Below, in pieces: positions 44,469 to 53,172 of a stretch of 64,000 bases of DNA. Below the pieces are notes generated by a model. That model was not told the origin of the DNA. It worked only from the letters and a program-made list of their open reading frames with translations, and did not search any database. The position numbers and the translations under genes are program-made. The stretch is from JAIVJZ01 sp036386515 (GTDB lineage: Bacteria > Acidobacteriota > Blastocatellia > Pyrinomonadales > Pyrinomonadaceae), in NCBI GenBank assembly GCA_036386515.1, contig DASVVO010000071.1:1-64000 (forward strand), given 5' to 3'. How positions within the stretch are numbered: the stretch's first letter is position 1; each line of letters opens with the position of its first letter.

Positions 44469-45269
44469 TTATTGCCCAATCGCACGAAGCTTGGCATAAC
44501 GGCGCGCTTGCAGTTCGGTCGAAGAAACGTCTTTTAACGACTCCAAATTCTTCCAAAGCGCTTGACCCAAAAGTTGGGCGGCCTCGGGATGTGAGGTGTG
44601 CGCTCCTCCACCGGGTTCGATTACTATCTCATCTACAATACCTAGTCGCTGTAAGTTGTCGGCTGTAAGCCCTAAAGCTTCGGCCGCCAGGGGCGATTGG
44701 GAGGCATCTTTCCATAAGATTGCCGCACAGCCCTCCGGTGAAATCACAGAATAGATCGCATTTTCCAGCATCAGGACTCTATCGCCTATACCAATACCGA
44801 GCGCACCGCCGGAACCGCCTTCCCCGATTATCGTAACTATCACGCGGACATTCAATTTCGCCATTTCCAACAAATTGTTAGCGATGGCTTCGGCCTGCCC
44901 TCTCTCTTCGGCGTCAATGCCTGGATACGCGCCCGGCGTGTCAATAAAAGAAAAAACCGGGCGATTGAACTTCTCAGCCAAACTCATCACCCGCATGGCT
45001 TTGCGATAGCCCTCCGGTTTGGGCATGCCAAAATTTCGATGGCGGCGTTGCTTCGTATCTCGCCCCTTTTGCTGACCGATAACCCCAACCGATAATCCGT
45101 GGAAACGCGCAAAACCACAAACCATCGCCGGGTCATCAGCAAAACGACGATCCCCCTTGAGTTCGACGAAATCCTCAAATATCATTTCAATAAAATCAAG
45201 CGTATACGGACGCTCCGGGTGCCGCGCCAACTTCACTCTTTCAAAAGCATTTATATCTTTGTCCTGCAT
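44469..45269 (-). CDS. accA: Acetyl-CoA carboxylase carboxyltransferase subunit alpha (short form)
   Basis: 266 residues, shorter than the usual 315-330. It starts at the position equivalent to AWEKVQLARHP (here AFERVKLARHPERPYTLDFIE), with a TAA codon in frame immediately upstream of the ATG, so the N-terminal helix region is truly absent. The core is intact: GDRRFADDPAMVCGFARF, KPEGYRKAMRVM, FIDTPGAYPGIDAEERGQAEAI, IGEGGSGGALGIGIGDRVLML and YSVISPEGCAAILW. Short AccA forms are known in some Firmicutes. accD is not in the window. Confidence 0.92.
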   Translation of the reverse strand: MQDKDINAFERVKLARHPERPYTLDFIEMIFEDFVELKGDRRFADDPAMVCGFARFHGLSVGVIGQQKGRDTKQRRHRNFGMPKPEGYRKAMRVMSLAEKFNRPVFSFIDTPGAYPGIDAEERGQAEAIANNLLEMAKLNVRVIVTIIGEGGSGGALGIGIGDRVLMLENAIYSVISPEGCAAILWKDASQSPLAAEALGLTADNLQRLGIVDEIVIEPGGGAHTSHPEAAQLLGQALWKNLESLKDVSSTELQARRYAKLRAIGQ

Positions 45270-45688
45270 TTATATGTTCCCGAATCGAGTTCTACGGTTT
45301 CCTCTCAAGATTGCGTTCACCTACAATTAACTCAACCACGCGCAAATTACCGGCCGGATGAACTGTCCAATAATAAGCTACTCGAACCGGCCTCTATTCT
45401 ACATCACGAGGCTTAGTGACGAGGCGGGCATATAGTTATCCAGTTCGATGAACCTTCTTCATCGTCCGAGAGTAAAACTAACATGCCGAACAATTCAAAC
45501 TATCCGGTTATAAGCCATCGCTTAAGTTAAGCAGTGGCTTATAACAATCCATTCTATGCGAAATTGAACTCTCTTTTGGCAGGTGCAAAGATTTATTAAG
45601 TGACCGCACCTTCTCTATGACTATCTTAAACGCTAAAGTTCGCAAAGTTGGCGATTTAACCGGCTCCGGCTAATCCATACGGGCGCTC
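45270..45688. other. 419-bp intergenic region with an extended palindrome
   Basis: No gene is supported. At 45507-45545 GTTATAAGCCA...TGGCTTATAAC flanks an inner GCTTAA-G-TTAAGC palindrome. There is no T-run, so it is not a standard terminator of guaA. The accA promoter should lie in the first 100 bp above 45269. The rest is unremarkable AT-richer sequence. Confidence 0.5.
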
Positions 45689-47293
45689 TTATTCCCATTC
45701 TATAGTGCTGGGGGGTTTTGAGCTAATATCATACACTACGCGATTAATCCCACGCACTTCCGAAACCAGCCGCGTCGAAATTCTCGCAAGTAAATCGTGC
45801 GGCAGGCGCGCCCAGTCGGCCGTCATCCCGTCTATGCTGCTCACAGCACGGATCGCCACCACCCGCTCATAAGTGCGATAGTCGCCCATCACGCCCACTG
45901 TGGAGATGGGCAATAAGACCGGGAAGGCTTGCCAGACCGAATCATACAATGAAGCTAGACGTAACTCTTCTTCCAGAATGCGGTCGGCCGCACGCAAGAC
46001 CTGGAGCCGTTCTTCAGTGATCTCTCCGATAATACGAACGGCTAGACCGGGGCCGGGGAAAGGGTGTCGGCTTAGAATTTCCGGTGGAACCTGCAAACTC
46101 CTCCCGATAATCCTGACTTCGTCCTTGAATAATTCTCGCAGAGGCTCAATCAAGCGCAGCCGCATGCGCTCGGGCAGTCCGCCCACGTTATGATGACTTT
46201 TGATCACGGCCGAGGGGCCAAGAACGGACACCGATTCGATGACATCCGGATACAACGTCCCTTGCACCAGGTAATCAACCTGCCCGATCTGCATCGCCTC
46301 TTCATCGAAAATCTCTATAAAAAGATGTCCTATAATTCTGCGCTTCTCCTCGGGGTCTGTCACGCCCTCCAGGGCTTGCAAAAACCTATGAGAGGCGCGG
46401 ACACCTCGCACCTGTAACTTCATTTGTTGCTCAAATAAGTTACAGGTGGATTCAAACTCCCCTTCCCTGAGAAGCCCCGTATCTACAAAAATACATACCT
46501 GGCGTTCACCGATGGCTTGTTGCACCAGCGCGGCCGCGACGGCCGAATCGACCCCGCCCGATAGACCGCAGACCACTTTGCCCGTCCCCACTTCCGCGCG
46601 AATCTTATGGACTGGTTCATCTATAATAGCCGTGGGAGACCAATCCGCGCGCGCCTGACAGATTGCCAGCACAAAATTATTGAGCACCTGCGCGCCCAAT
46701 GGCGTATGTGCTACTTCCGGGTGGAATTGTACTCCAAATATGCGCTTGCTTAAGCTCTCAAATGCATTAAGCGCTCCGCTTGTCACCGCAGTGGCGCGGA
46801 AGCCGGGCGGCATTTTAGTTACATAATCACCGTGGCTGAGCCACACATCCAATTCTGAAGGCAGTCCTGCGAATAAAGGACTTTCGGCTTCGGTCAGAGA
46901 GAGCCTGGCGTATCCGTATTCCCTGTTTTGCGAAGGATTTACCTCTCCGCCCAGTTCTACGGCCAGGAGTTGCAATCCATAGCAAATCCCGAGAAGCGGG
47001 CAATTAACTTTTTCAATAAAACCTTCGGCCAGTTTTGGAGCTTTTGCATCATAAACCGAGGAAGGGCCGCCGGAGAGGACAATTCCCCGCGGTTGGAGTT
47101 GTTGAATTTTTGCTAAAGGCGCATTGAAAGGGAGAATTTCACAGTAGACTCCGGCTTCGCGTATGCGGCGCGCGATCAGCTGAGTGTATTGCGAGCCGAA
47201 ATCAAGTATAAGGATGAGATCATGTTTAGCTGGTTCCACTTTATAAACATCCTCCAAGGGGCTGGAAACGTCTGAGACGTTGATAGTTTTCAT
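45689..47293 (-). CDS. guaA: GMP synthase (glutamine-hydrolysing)
   Basis: 534 residues. Glutaminase domain: ILDFGSQYTQLIARRIRE, VLSGGPSSVYD, LLGICYGLQLLAVELGG (Cys nucleophile) and VQFHPEVAHT. ATP-pyrophosphatase domain: VVCGLSGGVDSAVAAALV (P-loop SGGVDS), and C-terminal dimer domain RHPFPGPGLAVRIIGEIT, VGVMGDYRTYE, ending PPSTIEWE. It converts XMP to GMP. The first 25 residues are an extension before the domain. Confidence 0.97.
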   Translation of the reverse strand: MKTINVSDVSSPLEDVYKVEPAKHDLILILDFGSQYTQLIARRIREAGVYCEILPFNAPLAKIQQLQPRGIVLSGGPSSVYDAKAPKLAEGFIEKVNCPLLGICYGLQLLAVELGGEVNPSQNREYGYARLSLTEAESPLFAGLPSELDVWLSHGDYVTKMPPGFRATAVTSGALNAFESLSKRIFGVQFHPEVAHTPLGAQVLNNFVLAICQARADWSPTAIIDEPVHKIRAEVGTGKVVCGLSGGVDSAVAAALVQQAIGERQVCIFVDTGLLREGEFESTCNLFEQQMKLQVRGVRASHRFLQALEGVTDPEEKRRIIGHLFIEIFDEEAMQIGQVDYLVQGTLYPDVIESVSVLGPSAVIKSHHNVGGLPERMRLRLIEPLRELFKDEVRIIGRSLQVPPEILSRHPFPGPGLAVRIIGEITEERLQVLRAADRILEEELRLASLYDSVWQAFPVLLPISTVGVMGDYRTYERVVAIRAVSSIDGMTADWARLPHDLLARISTRLVSEVRGINRVVYDISSKPPSTIEWE

Positions 47294-47371
47294 GTCGGTG
47301 GGGTGTTAAAATAAAAGGCATCATACTAATAAACTCTGGAATTTCCGTTGGATTGTAACATTTGAAGCAAA

Positions 47372-48538
47372 ATGAGCGAGAAGACCTTATTTTATATTTA
47401 CCTGAACACTTTGAGAATGGCCTGTTTATTCTCCATTTTGTTCATTTTTCCGCTGTATATCAACGGTAAACCCCAAGGCGACAAGATATCGGAAAAGGGA
47501 TTGACGTTTTCCTCACCGCTGACGGTTCGTTGGCAATTCGATTCTAAAAATACCACCAGTCTCTCCCCGACTTCTAATAACAGCCGTCTATATTTGCCTC
47601 TCACTTCCGGGGAGATTGTCTCTCTAAATGTTTCAAACGGTCAACTTCTGTGGAAAACCGAGATTGGAGGTGATTTTTCGGCCTCGCCGATTGCAGATGA
47701 GCGTGGGGTCTATCTCGCCTCCAGAAATGATGACCCAACCGCCTCGCCCCAAACTTTGCGGTCAACCGGAGCGATCCGGGCGTTGAGTCAGAGCACGGGA
47801 ATTACGCTGTGGATGAGGACACTCCACTTCCCTATCCAGGGCAGACTCGTTTCATCCACTACAAAATTGTTCGGCGGTTCCGCAGACGGGCGCGTTTATG
47901 CTTTCAATAAGGCAACCGGCGAAATCCTGTGGGTACTTCAGCACACAAGTCCCTTCTCCTCCTACCCGACACTTCACAATGGACGCTTATATATTGGCAG
48001 TGACGACGGCGCCCTTTTGGCTCTTGATGAGTCGTCAGGGACGATCCTCTGGCGTTATCGGACGCGTGGCGCATTGCGGGGCACGGTGGCTGTCGCGGAT
48101 AACATAATTTTCTTCGGCTCGACGGATGGGTACGTCTATGCCTATAGCGAAATACACGGTCGGTTGTTGTGGCGACGTAGGACGGGTGCGGCGGTGCAGG
48201 CGGTGGCGTTGACGGACAGTGGGGTCGTGGTCACTTCATTAGACAATTTCGTCTATTTACTCTCGCCGCGTCGGGGTGAACTTATCTGGAAACGGCAGTT
48301 AGCGGGACGCATCGCCGCGCTTCCCTTGATCGATACCCAAAGCGCGCTTTTTGCTCCGCTGGGAGGCGATGCCTGCGTCGTGCTCTCGCTGAGAGACGGC
48401 AAACAATTGAACACGCTGCCGGTGGGAGAAGAGGGCAACACGGGAGCCACGCCGCTCGTGGCCGATAATCTCTTGCTGATCCCGACTCGTCGCGGGCTTA
48501 TCGCCTTCGCGCCATCTTCATCAGACTCCGCCCCATAG
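47372..48538 (+). CDS. Secreted PQQ-type beta-propeller protein (BamB-like)
   Basis: 388 residues. A hydrophobic N-terminus (about 15-31, LFSILFIFPLYINGK) serves as signal or anchor. At least six propeller blades follow, each with a G-x-hhWx end: NGQLLWKTEI, TGITLWMRTL, TGEILWVLQH, SGTILWRYRT, HGRLLWRRRT, RGELIWKRQL. This is the repeat of PQQ-dehydrogenase-like propellers and BamB. No catalytic residues for a quinoprotein are evident; an outer-membrane assembly or scaffold role is inferred. Confidence 0.75.
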   Translation: MSEKTLFYIYLNTLRMACLFSILFIFPLYINGKPQGDKISEKGLTFSSPLTVRWQFDSKNTTSLSPTSNNSRLYLPLTSGEIVSLNVSNGQLLWKTEIGGDFSASPIADERGVYLASRNDDPTASPQTLRSTGAIRALSQSTGITLWMRTLHFPIQGRLVSSTTKLFGGSADGRVYAFNKATGEILWVLQHTSPFSSYPTLHNGRLYIGSDDGALLALDESSGTILWRYRTRGALRGTVAVADNIIFFGSTDGYVYAYSEIHGRLLWRRRTGAAVQAVALTDSGVVVTSLDNFVYLLSPRRGELIWKRQLAGRIAALPLIDTQSALFAPLGGDACVVLSLRDGKQLNTLPVGEEGNTGATPLVADNLLLIPTRRGLIAFAPSSSDSAP

Positions 48539-48607
48539 CTATCCGTAGCAAAACGCTTGCCGGGGCACAATCTCTTACCTACCAACTCGTTTGGAATCGA
48601 AATCCCG

Positions 48608-49513
48608 TCAAACGCGGTCTTGATGCTGGCTTGCGCCGCGCTGCCGGAATAAGCCCGCCAAACGCCCGAGCAAACCATACAAGATATACGCTCCGATGAT
48701 GGAGACGAGGACGTAGCGAGAGTATAACCACACCAACATCCCCGAAGCGGCAATAGCCAGCACGGCCAGACGCGTGCTGCGCTTTCCGACCCCCACCGTT
48801 TTGAAACTCGTATAACGAACCGTGCTCACCATTAAAACCGAGAGGAGCGCGATCGCGCCCATCAACAGCCCGCTATAAATAGCGCCCCGCTCAACTCCGT
48901 GAAACGTGAGAGGCGCGGGCGAGAAATGTACGAGCGCGGCGATGAAGCCTCCGGCCATGGGGATCGGCAGGCCGACAAAGTTTTTCTTGTCAACTTTGAC
49001 CAGTCCCTCCGCGAGCACGCGCGGCCGCGTCGCTTGCACGTTAAATCGCGCCAGACGGAACGCTCCGCAGATCAGAAACATGAAGGAGATAAACCACCCT
49101 AACTTATGTGCGCTGCTTCCTTCCGCGAAGGCGGAACCATATCCCCAGGCGTAGGCGAGGACGGCGGGGGCGATGCCGAAAGTCACCACGTCGGCGATCG
49201 AATCGAGTTGCACGCCGATCTCTGTAGTGGTTTTCGTGAGTCGCGCGATGCGCCCGTCCAGCGCATCGAAGACCACCGCCCAACCGATCGCGCGAGACGC
49301 GTTATCGAAATGAGAAGTGGCCTGAATCAGTTCCGCCTCCGTCCCTCCTTCGAGTAATTGAAACCCGCGCAAGGCTCCCATCACGGCGAAATAACCCATG
49401 CCGATGTTTGCGGCCGTGAAGGCGGAAGGGATCAGGTACAGCCCTTTGCGGATGCCGCGCCGGTCTTTGGGAAGGCTCGTGGCGTCGCCCGTGTCCTCTC
49501 GTTCCGCGCTCAT
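48608..49513 (-). CDS. pssA: CDP-diacylglycerol-serine O-phosphatidyltransferase
   Basis: 301 residues. CDP-alcohol phosphatidyltransferase motif D-x2-DG-x2-AR-x8-G-x3-D-x3-D in VFDALDGRIARLTKTTTEIGVQLDSIAD, with about seven membrane helices and PSAFTAANIGMGYFAV near the start. It makes phosphatidylserine from CDP-diacylglycerol. It overlaps the end of psd by four bases (ATGA), so both steps to phosphatidylethanolamine are translationally coupled. Confidence 0.92.
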   Translation of the reverse strand: MSAEREDTGDATSLPKDRRGIRKGLYLIPSAFTAANIGMGYFAVMGALRGFQLLEGGTEAELIQATSHFDNASRAIGWAVVFDALDGRIARLTKTTTEIGVQLDSIADVVTFGIAPAVLAYAWGYGSAFAEGSSAHKLGWFISFMFLICGAFRLARFNVQATRPRVLAEGLVKVDKKNFVGLPIPMAGGFIAALVHFSPAPLTFHGVERGAIYSGLLMGAIALLSVLMVSTVRYTSFKTVGVGKRSTRLAVLAIAASGMLVWLYSRYVLVSIIGAYILYGLLGRLAGLFRQRGASQHQDRV

Positions 49514-50127
49514 CCTCGCAGCCTCCCGATCACACTCACGCCGCCGCGCACGCGATCCCCGACCCGCACGCCGATCTCAACCTCCGGCGGGAGCACCAGG
49601 TCAGTGCGCGAGCTAAACTTAATCAAGCCGAATCGTTCGCCTAAATTCACCTTCTCGCCTTTACGCTTCCAACACACGATCCGGCGCGCCAGTACGCCCG
49701 CGATCTGTTTGCAGACGATGGTCATCCGCTCCCCGCGGATCGTCAAGGCGTTCTGCTCGTTGACGACGCTCGCTTCCTCGCGCGTGGCGATCATAAACCG
49801 GCCTTTAGTGTAGGCGACATCTATGATCTCGCCGGCGATGGGCGCGCGGTTGACGTGAACGTCGAAGACTGACAGGAAAATGCTCACGACCTGCGGCGAC
49901 TGCGGATCGTTCGGGATGATTTGGCCGACTCTCGTCACGCGCCCGTCCGCGGGAGCGACGATGATGTCTTGCTCGGAGAGGGCGGCGCGTTCCGGGTCGC
50001 GGAAGAAGTAGGCCATGAAGAGTGCGAGCAGCAGGAGCGGAACTGCGACGTACCAGTAGCCGGTGAGAGCCGCGAGCAGCGCGGCCGCGAGCGGGACTAA
50101 GACAAAGGGAATGCCGTCTCTTAACAC
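49510..50127 (-). CDS. psd: Phosphatidylserine decarboxylase proenzyme (short type)
   Basis: 205 residues, GTG start. Two membrane helices (about 6-42) precede YFFRDPER, APADGRVTRVG (Asp61), LSVFDVHVNRAPIAG (His91) and RGERMTIVCKQIAG. The self-cleavage site usually reads FGSR; here it is KFSSRTDL (Ser172-Ser173), so the residue before the pyruvoyl-forming Ser is Ser rather than Gly. It decarboxylates phosphatidylserine to phosphatidylethanolamine together with the overlapping pssA. Confidence 0.9.
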   Translation of the reverse strand: MLRDGIPFVLVPLAAALLAALTGYWYVAVPLLLLALFMAYFFRDPERAALSEQDIIVAPADGRVTRVGQIIPNDPQSPQVVSIFLSVFDVHVNRAPIAGEIIDVAYTKGRFMIATREEASVVNEQNALTIRGERMTIVCKQIAGVLARRIVCWKRKGEKVNLGERFGLIKFSSRTDLVLPPEVEIGVRVGDRVRGGVSVIGRLRG

Positions 50128-50254
50128 GTTTCCATCCTATTCTTGATTAAGCGTGTGGGAAAAATGAGAAAAGGGGCGCGCGTATTTCGACTCTACGGCG
50201 TCCCCTCCCTTAGCTTTTAAAACTATCCTCGAATCTGCGGGTAGGCCCGGCGCT

Positions 50255-50497
50255 TTAGTGCGCGGATTCTTCGCTTTTCTGGTGGCGAAGCATGATCTCT
50301 TGCATCTGATCTTTAACGGCCAGCTTCTTCTTCTTCAGCGTGACCTCTTCCAACTGCTCCTCGTCGTTGGGGTAAGCGAGAGAAGTCAGTTCGCTGAGGC
50401 GCGCCTCATAACGCCCGTGTTCACGCGCCAATTCGCGAAACTCGGGGTCTTTCATAATCAATTCTTCTCTCAAGCTGTCCGTGTTGGTCAATTCCAT
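50255..50497 (-). CDS. DUF465 (YdcH-like) small helical protein
   Basis: 80 residues with AAAGGAGG nine bases upstream. It is helical and charged: DPEFRELAREHGRYEARLSELTS, then NDEEQLEEVTLKKKKLAVKDQM, the DUF465 coiled-coil pattern. Function unknown. It stands alone between psd and rimI. Confidence 0.85.
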   Translation of the reverse strand: MELTNTDSLREELIMKDPEFRELAREHGRYEARLSELTSLAYPNDEEQLEEVTLKKKKLAVKDQMQEIMLRHQKSEESAH

Positions 50498-50626
50498 TTC
50501 AGGGAAGCCTCCTTTGGCAGATGCGTTTGGGTGGTGTGAACCGTTCGCGTTCGAGACAAGATTGTTGATGCCCTTCCCGCGTTTATGATTTCGATGGGAA
50601 AATGGTAGCTAAAAACCGCGCTTGAA

Positions 50627-51136
50627 TCAAGTGGGAGATTTCAGCGAGGCGCGCATCAGGAGCGCGTCCTCCGGCGGGTCGCGGTAATACTGCCGCCGCC
50701 TGCCGACGACTTCAAAACCGTATCGACGGTAAAGCGACTGAGCCGCCACGTTGCCCGCGCGCACTTCGAGGATGGCCGTGCGCGCGCCGCCGCCGACGGC
50801 CGACGCGATGCCCGCACGCATGAGCGCGTGGCCGATCCCGCGCCGCCGCGCCGCGTCGTGAACGCCGATATTATTGATGTGCAACTCCTGCGCGGCCACT
50901 CTCGCGCTGAGAAAGCCGTAGAGGGCTTGCCCGTTCAGTTGATCCGCGTGTGCGCGACGCGCGACGAGCATGATCGCTTCGGGGCGCGACAATTCGGTGT
51001 AATAGGAGTCCCAACCCCAGAGGCTCAGGCGGCACGCCTCTTCGATCTCCACCACTTCGAGCAGATCGTGCGGCGTCATCGGCTCGATCGTGTAATCGCC
51101 CGGATCAGGCATGGGGGCGAGGTCTACGCGCGACAT
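50627..51136 (-). CDS. rimI: Ribosomal-protein-alanine acetyltransferase RimI-like GNAT
   Basis: 169 residues. GNAT core: MTPHDLLEVVEIEEACRLSLW, LHINNIGVHDAARRRGIGHALM (acetyl-CoA loop R-x2-G-x-G/A) and LEVRAGNVAAQSLYRRYGFEVVGRRRQYY. The LEVR-N-AQ-LY-GF string is typical of RimI. It overlaps the 3' end of tsaB by 13 bases, the common tsaB-rimI arrangement. Confidence 0.88.
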   Translation of the reverse strand: MSRVDLAPMPDPGDYTIEPMTPHDLLEVVEIEEACRLSLWGWDSYYTELSRPEAIMLVARRAHADQLNGQALYGFLSARVAAQELHINNIGVHDAARRRGIGHALMRAGIASAVGGGARTAILEVRAGNVAAQSLYRRYGFEVVGRRRQYYRDPPEDALLMRASLKSPT

Positions 51137-51963
51137 CTCTCATTCAACTCCGCATCCGACAAACGTACATAGAGCGCATGTACATCTTCCGCGACCGACG
51201 TGCTTCCCGCAAGGTAATTCATTAAACCGAGCGCGGCGATCTGTTCCGCGTAAGACTCCGGGGGCGGCGCGAGCGTCCAATGCGTGCGCTTCTCCGATTC
51301 CGGTTCAGCTTGTTCGTCGGCTTCCGCGCGCCAGCTAATTCCCTTACCGGCGGCAAACTCTCGGATCGCCCCGGCGTGCGCCTGCGCCCCCGCGCCCGCC
51401 CACTTCAAGTCGCCGCCCCACTGCCAGGCTTTCTCCAACACCGCCGCCGGAGTCAGGTGAACCGGCTCGCTCAACTCTCTCACAACTTTCGCGTCGTCAA
51501 TTGAAAGCAACTGCGCGAACACCTCGCCGCGCCCCGCAGGCAGGCAGGCGACCACGCGCGGCGCGGCGGCGCAGGCGTAAGCGACGGCGTGGAGCGTGGG
51601 GATGCAGGCGACTCTGCGGTTCAGGGTGGCGGCGAAAGCCTTGATGGTGGCGAGTCCTGATCTGAGGCCGGTAAAACTGCCCGGCCCGGTCGCCGCCGCG
51701 AAGAGTTCGATGTCGTCGAGTTTGACCTCCGCGATGGACAAGGCTTCGTCAACGTCGTGCAACACGCGCGCGGAGTTTTCCCTGAGCACGCGGCCGCGCG
51801 TACAGGCGAGAACCTGCGTGCCGCGCACGACGGCGACGCTTCTCACCTCGGTCGCCGTATCGAGGCTTAGGATGAGCGGCGCGGGCGGCGTCGCCTGTGA
51901 AGGGACATCCGCGTGCGCGTCTCTCGGGCGCGTGGTCTCACTTTCGCTTCTTAAGTTTGACAT
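51124..51963 (-). CDS. tsaB: tRNA threonylcarbamoyladenosine biosynthesis protein TsaB
   Basis: 279 residues. ASKHA fold: LILSLDTATEVRSVAVVRG, ENSARVLHDVDEAL, DIELFAAATGPGSFTGLRSGLATIKAFA and CLPAGRGEVFAQLL. The N-terminal 30 residues and a Glu-rich insertion (about 205-230) are longer than usual. It is part of the t6A37 complex with TsaD and TsaE; a Sua5/YrdC protein making the carbamoyl donor is encoded at 61.3 kb. tsaD is not in the window. Confidence 0.9.
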   Translation of the reverse strand: MSNLRSESETTRPRDAHADVPSQATPPAPLILSLDTATEVRSVAVVRGTQVLACTRGRVLRENSARVLHDVDEALSIAEVKLDDIELFAAATGPGSFTGLRSGLATIKAFAATLNRRVACIPTLHAVAYACAAAPRVVACLPAGRGEVFAQLLSIDDAKVVRELSEPVHLTPAAVLEKAWQWGGDLKWAGAGAQAHAGAIREFAAGKGISWRAEADEQAEPESEKRTHWTLAPPPESYAEQIAALGLMNYLAGSTSVAEDVHALYVRLSDAELNERCRA

Positions 51964-52053
51964 CGACTGGTTTGCCGCGCGATTATAGGCGCGACTTTAA
52001 ATTCAAGCAAACAGGTGGCTCGCGGGCGAGCTTTTTTTCACTCGGTTCTACAG

Positions 52054-53091
52054 ATGAGTGTGCGCATAGGGATTCTGACTGCGGGCGGCGATTGCCCCGG
52101 CCTCAACGCTGTTATACGCGCCGTCGTGCGTCGCGCACTGGTCGAAGACGCGCAGGTGCTCGGCATCAGGAACGGCTGGCGCGGCCTCATCGACGACGAC
52201 ATCGTCCCGCTCACGCGCAGTTCCGTCTCCGGCATTCTCCCACGCGGCGGCACGATCCTCGGCACGTCGCGCACCAATCCGTTCGACGATGCGAACTCCC
52301 TTGAGCGCATCCGCATCAACTGGGAGAAGCACGAACTCGGCGGTCTCATCGTCGTCGGCGGCGACGGGACGCTGCGCACCGCGCGCGACATGTGGCGCGA
52401 GCACAACTATCCCATCGTCGGCGTCCCCAAAACCATCGATAACGATGTCGGCGGCACGGACTTCTCGTTCGGGTTCGACACGGCCGTCAGCGTCGTGACG
52501 GACGCCATCGATCGTCTCCACTCGACGGCGGAATCGCATCACCGCGTGATGGTAGTCGAGGTGATGGGGCGACACACGGGTTGGATCGCGGCCTACGGCG
52601 GCATCGCGGGCGGTGCAGACGTGGTGCTCGTTCCCGAACACCCCTTCCGCCTCTCGCGCGTCTGCGATTTCCTGCGCCATCGCGCCGCGCAGGGAAGCGC
52701 GTTTTCGATCATCGTCGTGGCGGAGGACGCGCGCCCCGTGCCGGAAGAGAATTTCCTGAGCGAGGAAAATTTCGGCGAGGTTTACCGGCACGGCCGTCTC
52801 GGCGGGATCGGCATGCTCGTCGCGCGCGAGATCGAACGCATCTCCGGCATCGAGACGCGCGTCACGCAACTCGGCTACGTGCAGCGCGGCGGCTCTCCCA
52901 CCGCCTTCGACCGCGTGCTCGCCACGCGCTTCGGCATCAAGGCTTACGACATGGTGGCGGCCGGTGAATGGGGACACATGGCCGCGTTGCACGGGCGGCG
53001 CGTCGTCAGTTTCCCGCTCGATGAAGCCGTGCGCGAGATCAAGAAACTGAGCGAGGAGATTTATCACGTCGCCGAATTATTCTTCGGTTAG
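52054..53091 (+). CDS. pfkA: 6-phosphofructokinase (group III, mixed-substrate type)
   Basis: 345 residues from the ATG at 52054 (MSVRIGILTAGGDCPGLNAVIR). Active-site motifs: VVGGDGTLRTA, VGVPKTIDNDVGGTDFSFGFDTAV, VEVMGRHTGWIAAYGG and LGYVQRGGSPTAFDR. The GGDG glycine is the ATP-type residue, whereas the Lys of PKTIDND is the residue usual in PPi-dependent enzymes, the combination seen in the mixed-substrate group. ATP use is more likely; PPi use cannot be excluded. Confidence 0.93.
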   Translation: MSVRIGILTAGGDCPGLNAVIRAVVRRALVEDAQVLGIRNGWRGLIDDDIVPLTRSSVSGILPRGGTILGTSRTNPFDDANSLERIRINWEKHELGGLIVVGGDGTLRTARDMWREHNYPIVGVPKTIDNDVGGTDFSFGFDTAVSVVTDAIDRLHSTAESHHRVMVVEVMGRHTGWIAAYGGIAGGADVVLVPEHPFRLSRVCDFLRHRAAQGSAFSIIVVAEDARPVPEENFLSEENFGEVYRHGRLGGIGMLVAREIERISGIETRVTQLGYVQRGGSPTAFDRVLATRFGIKAYDMVAAGEWGHMAALHGRRVVSFPLDEAVREIKKLSEEIYHVAELFFG

Positions 53092-53172
53092 GAGTAATCG
53101 GATGCGCCCGCCTCGCGCTTACGTTTTATCGGTCGAAACTCAGAGCGAAGACGTTTGGAGTGTTTTGGTCGG

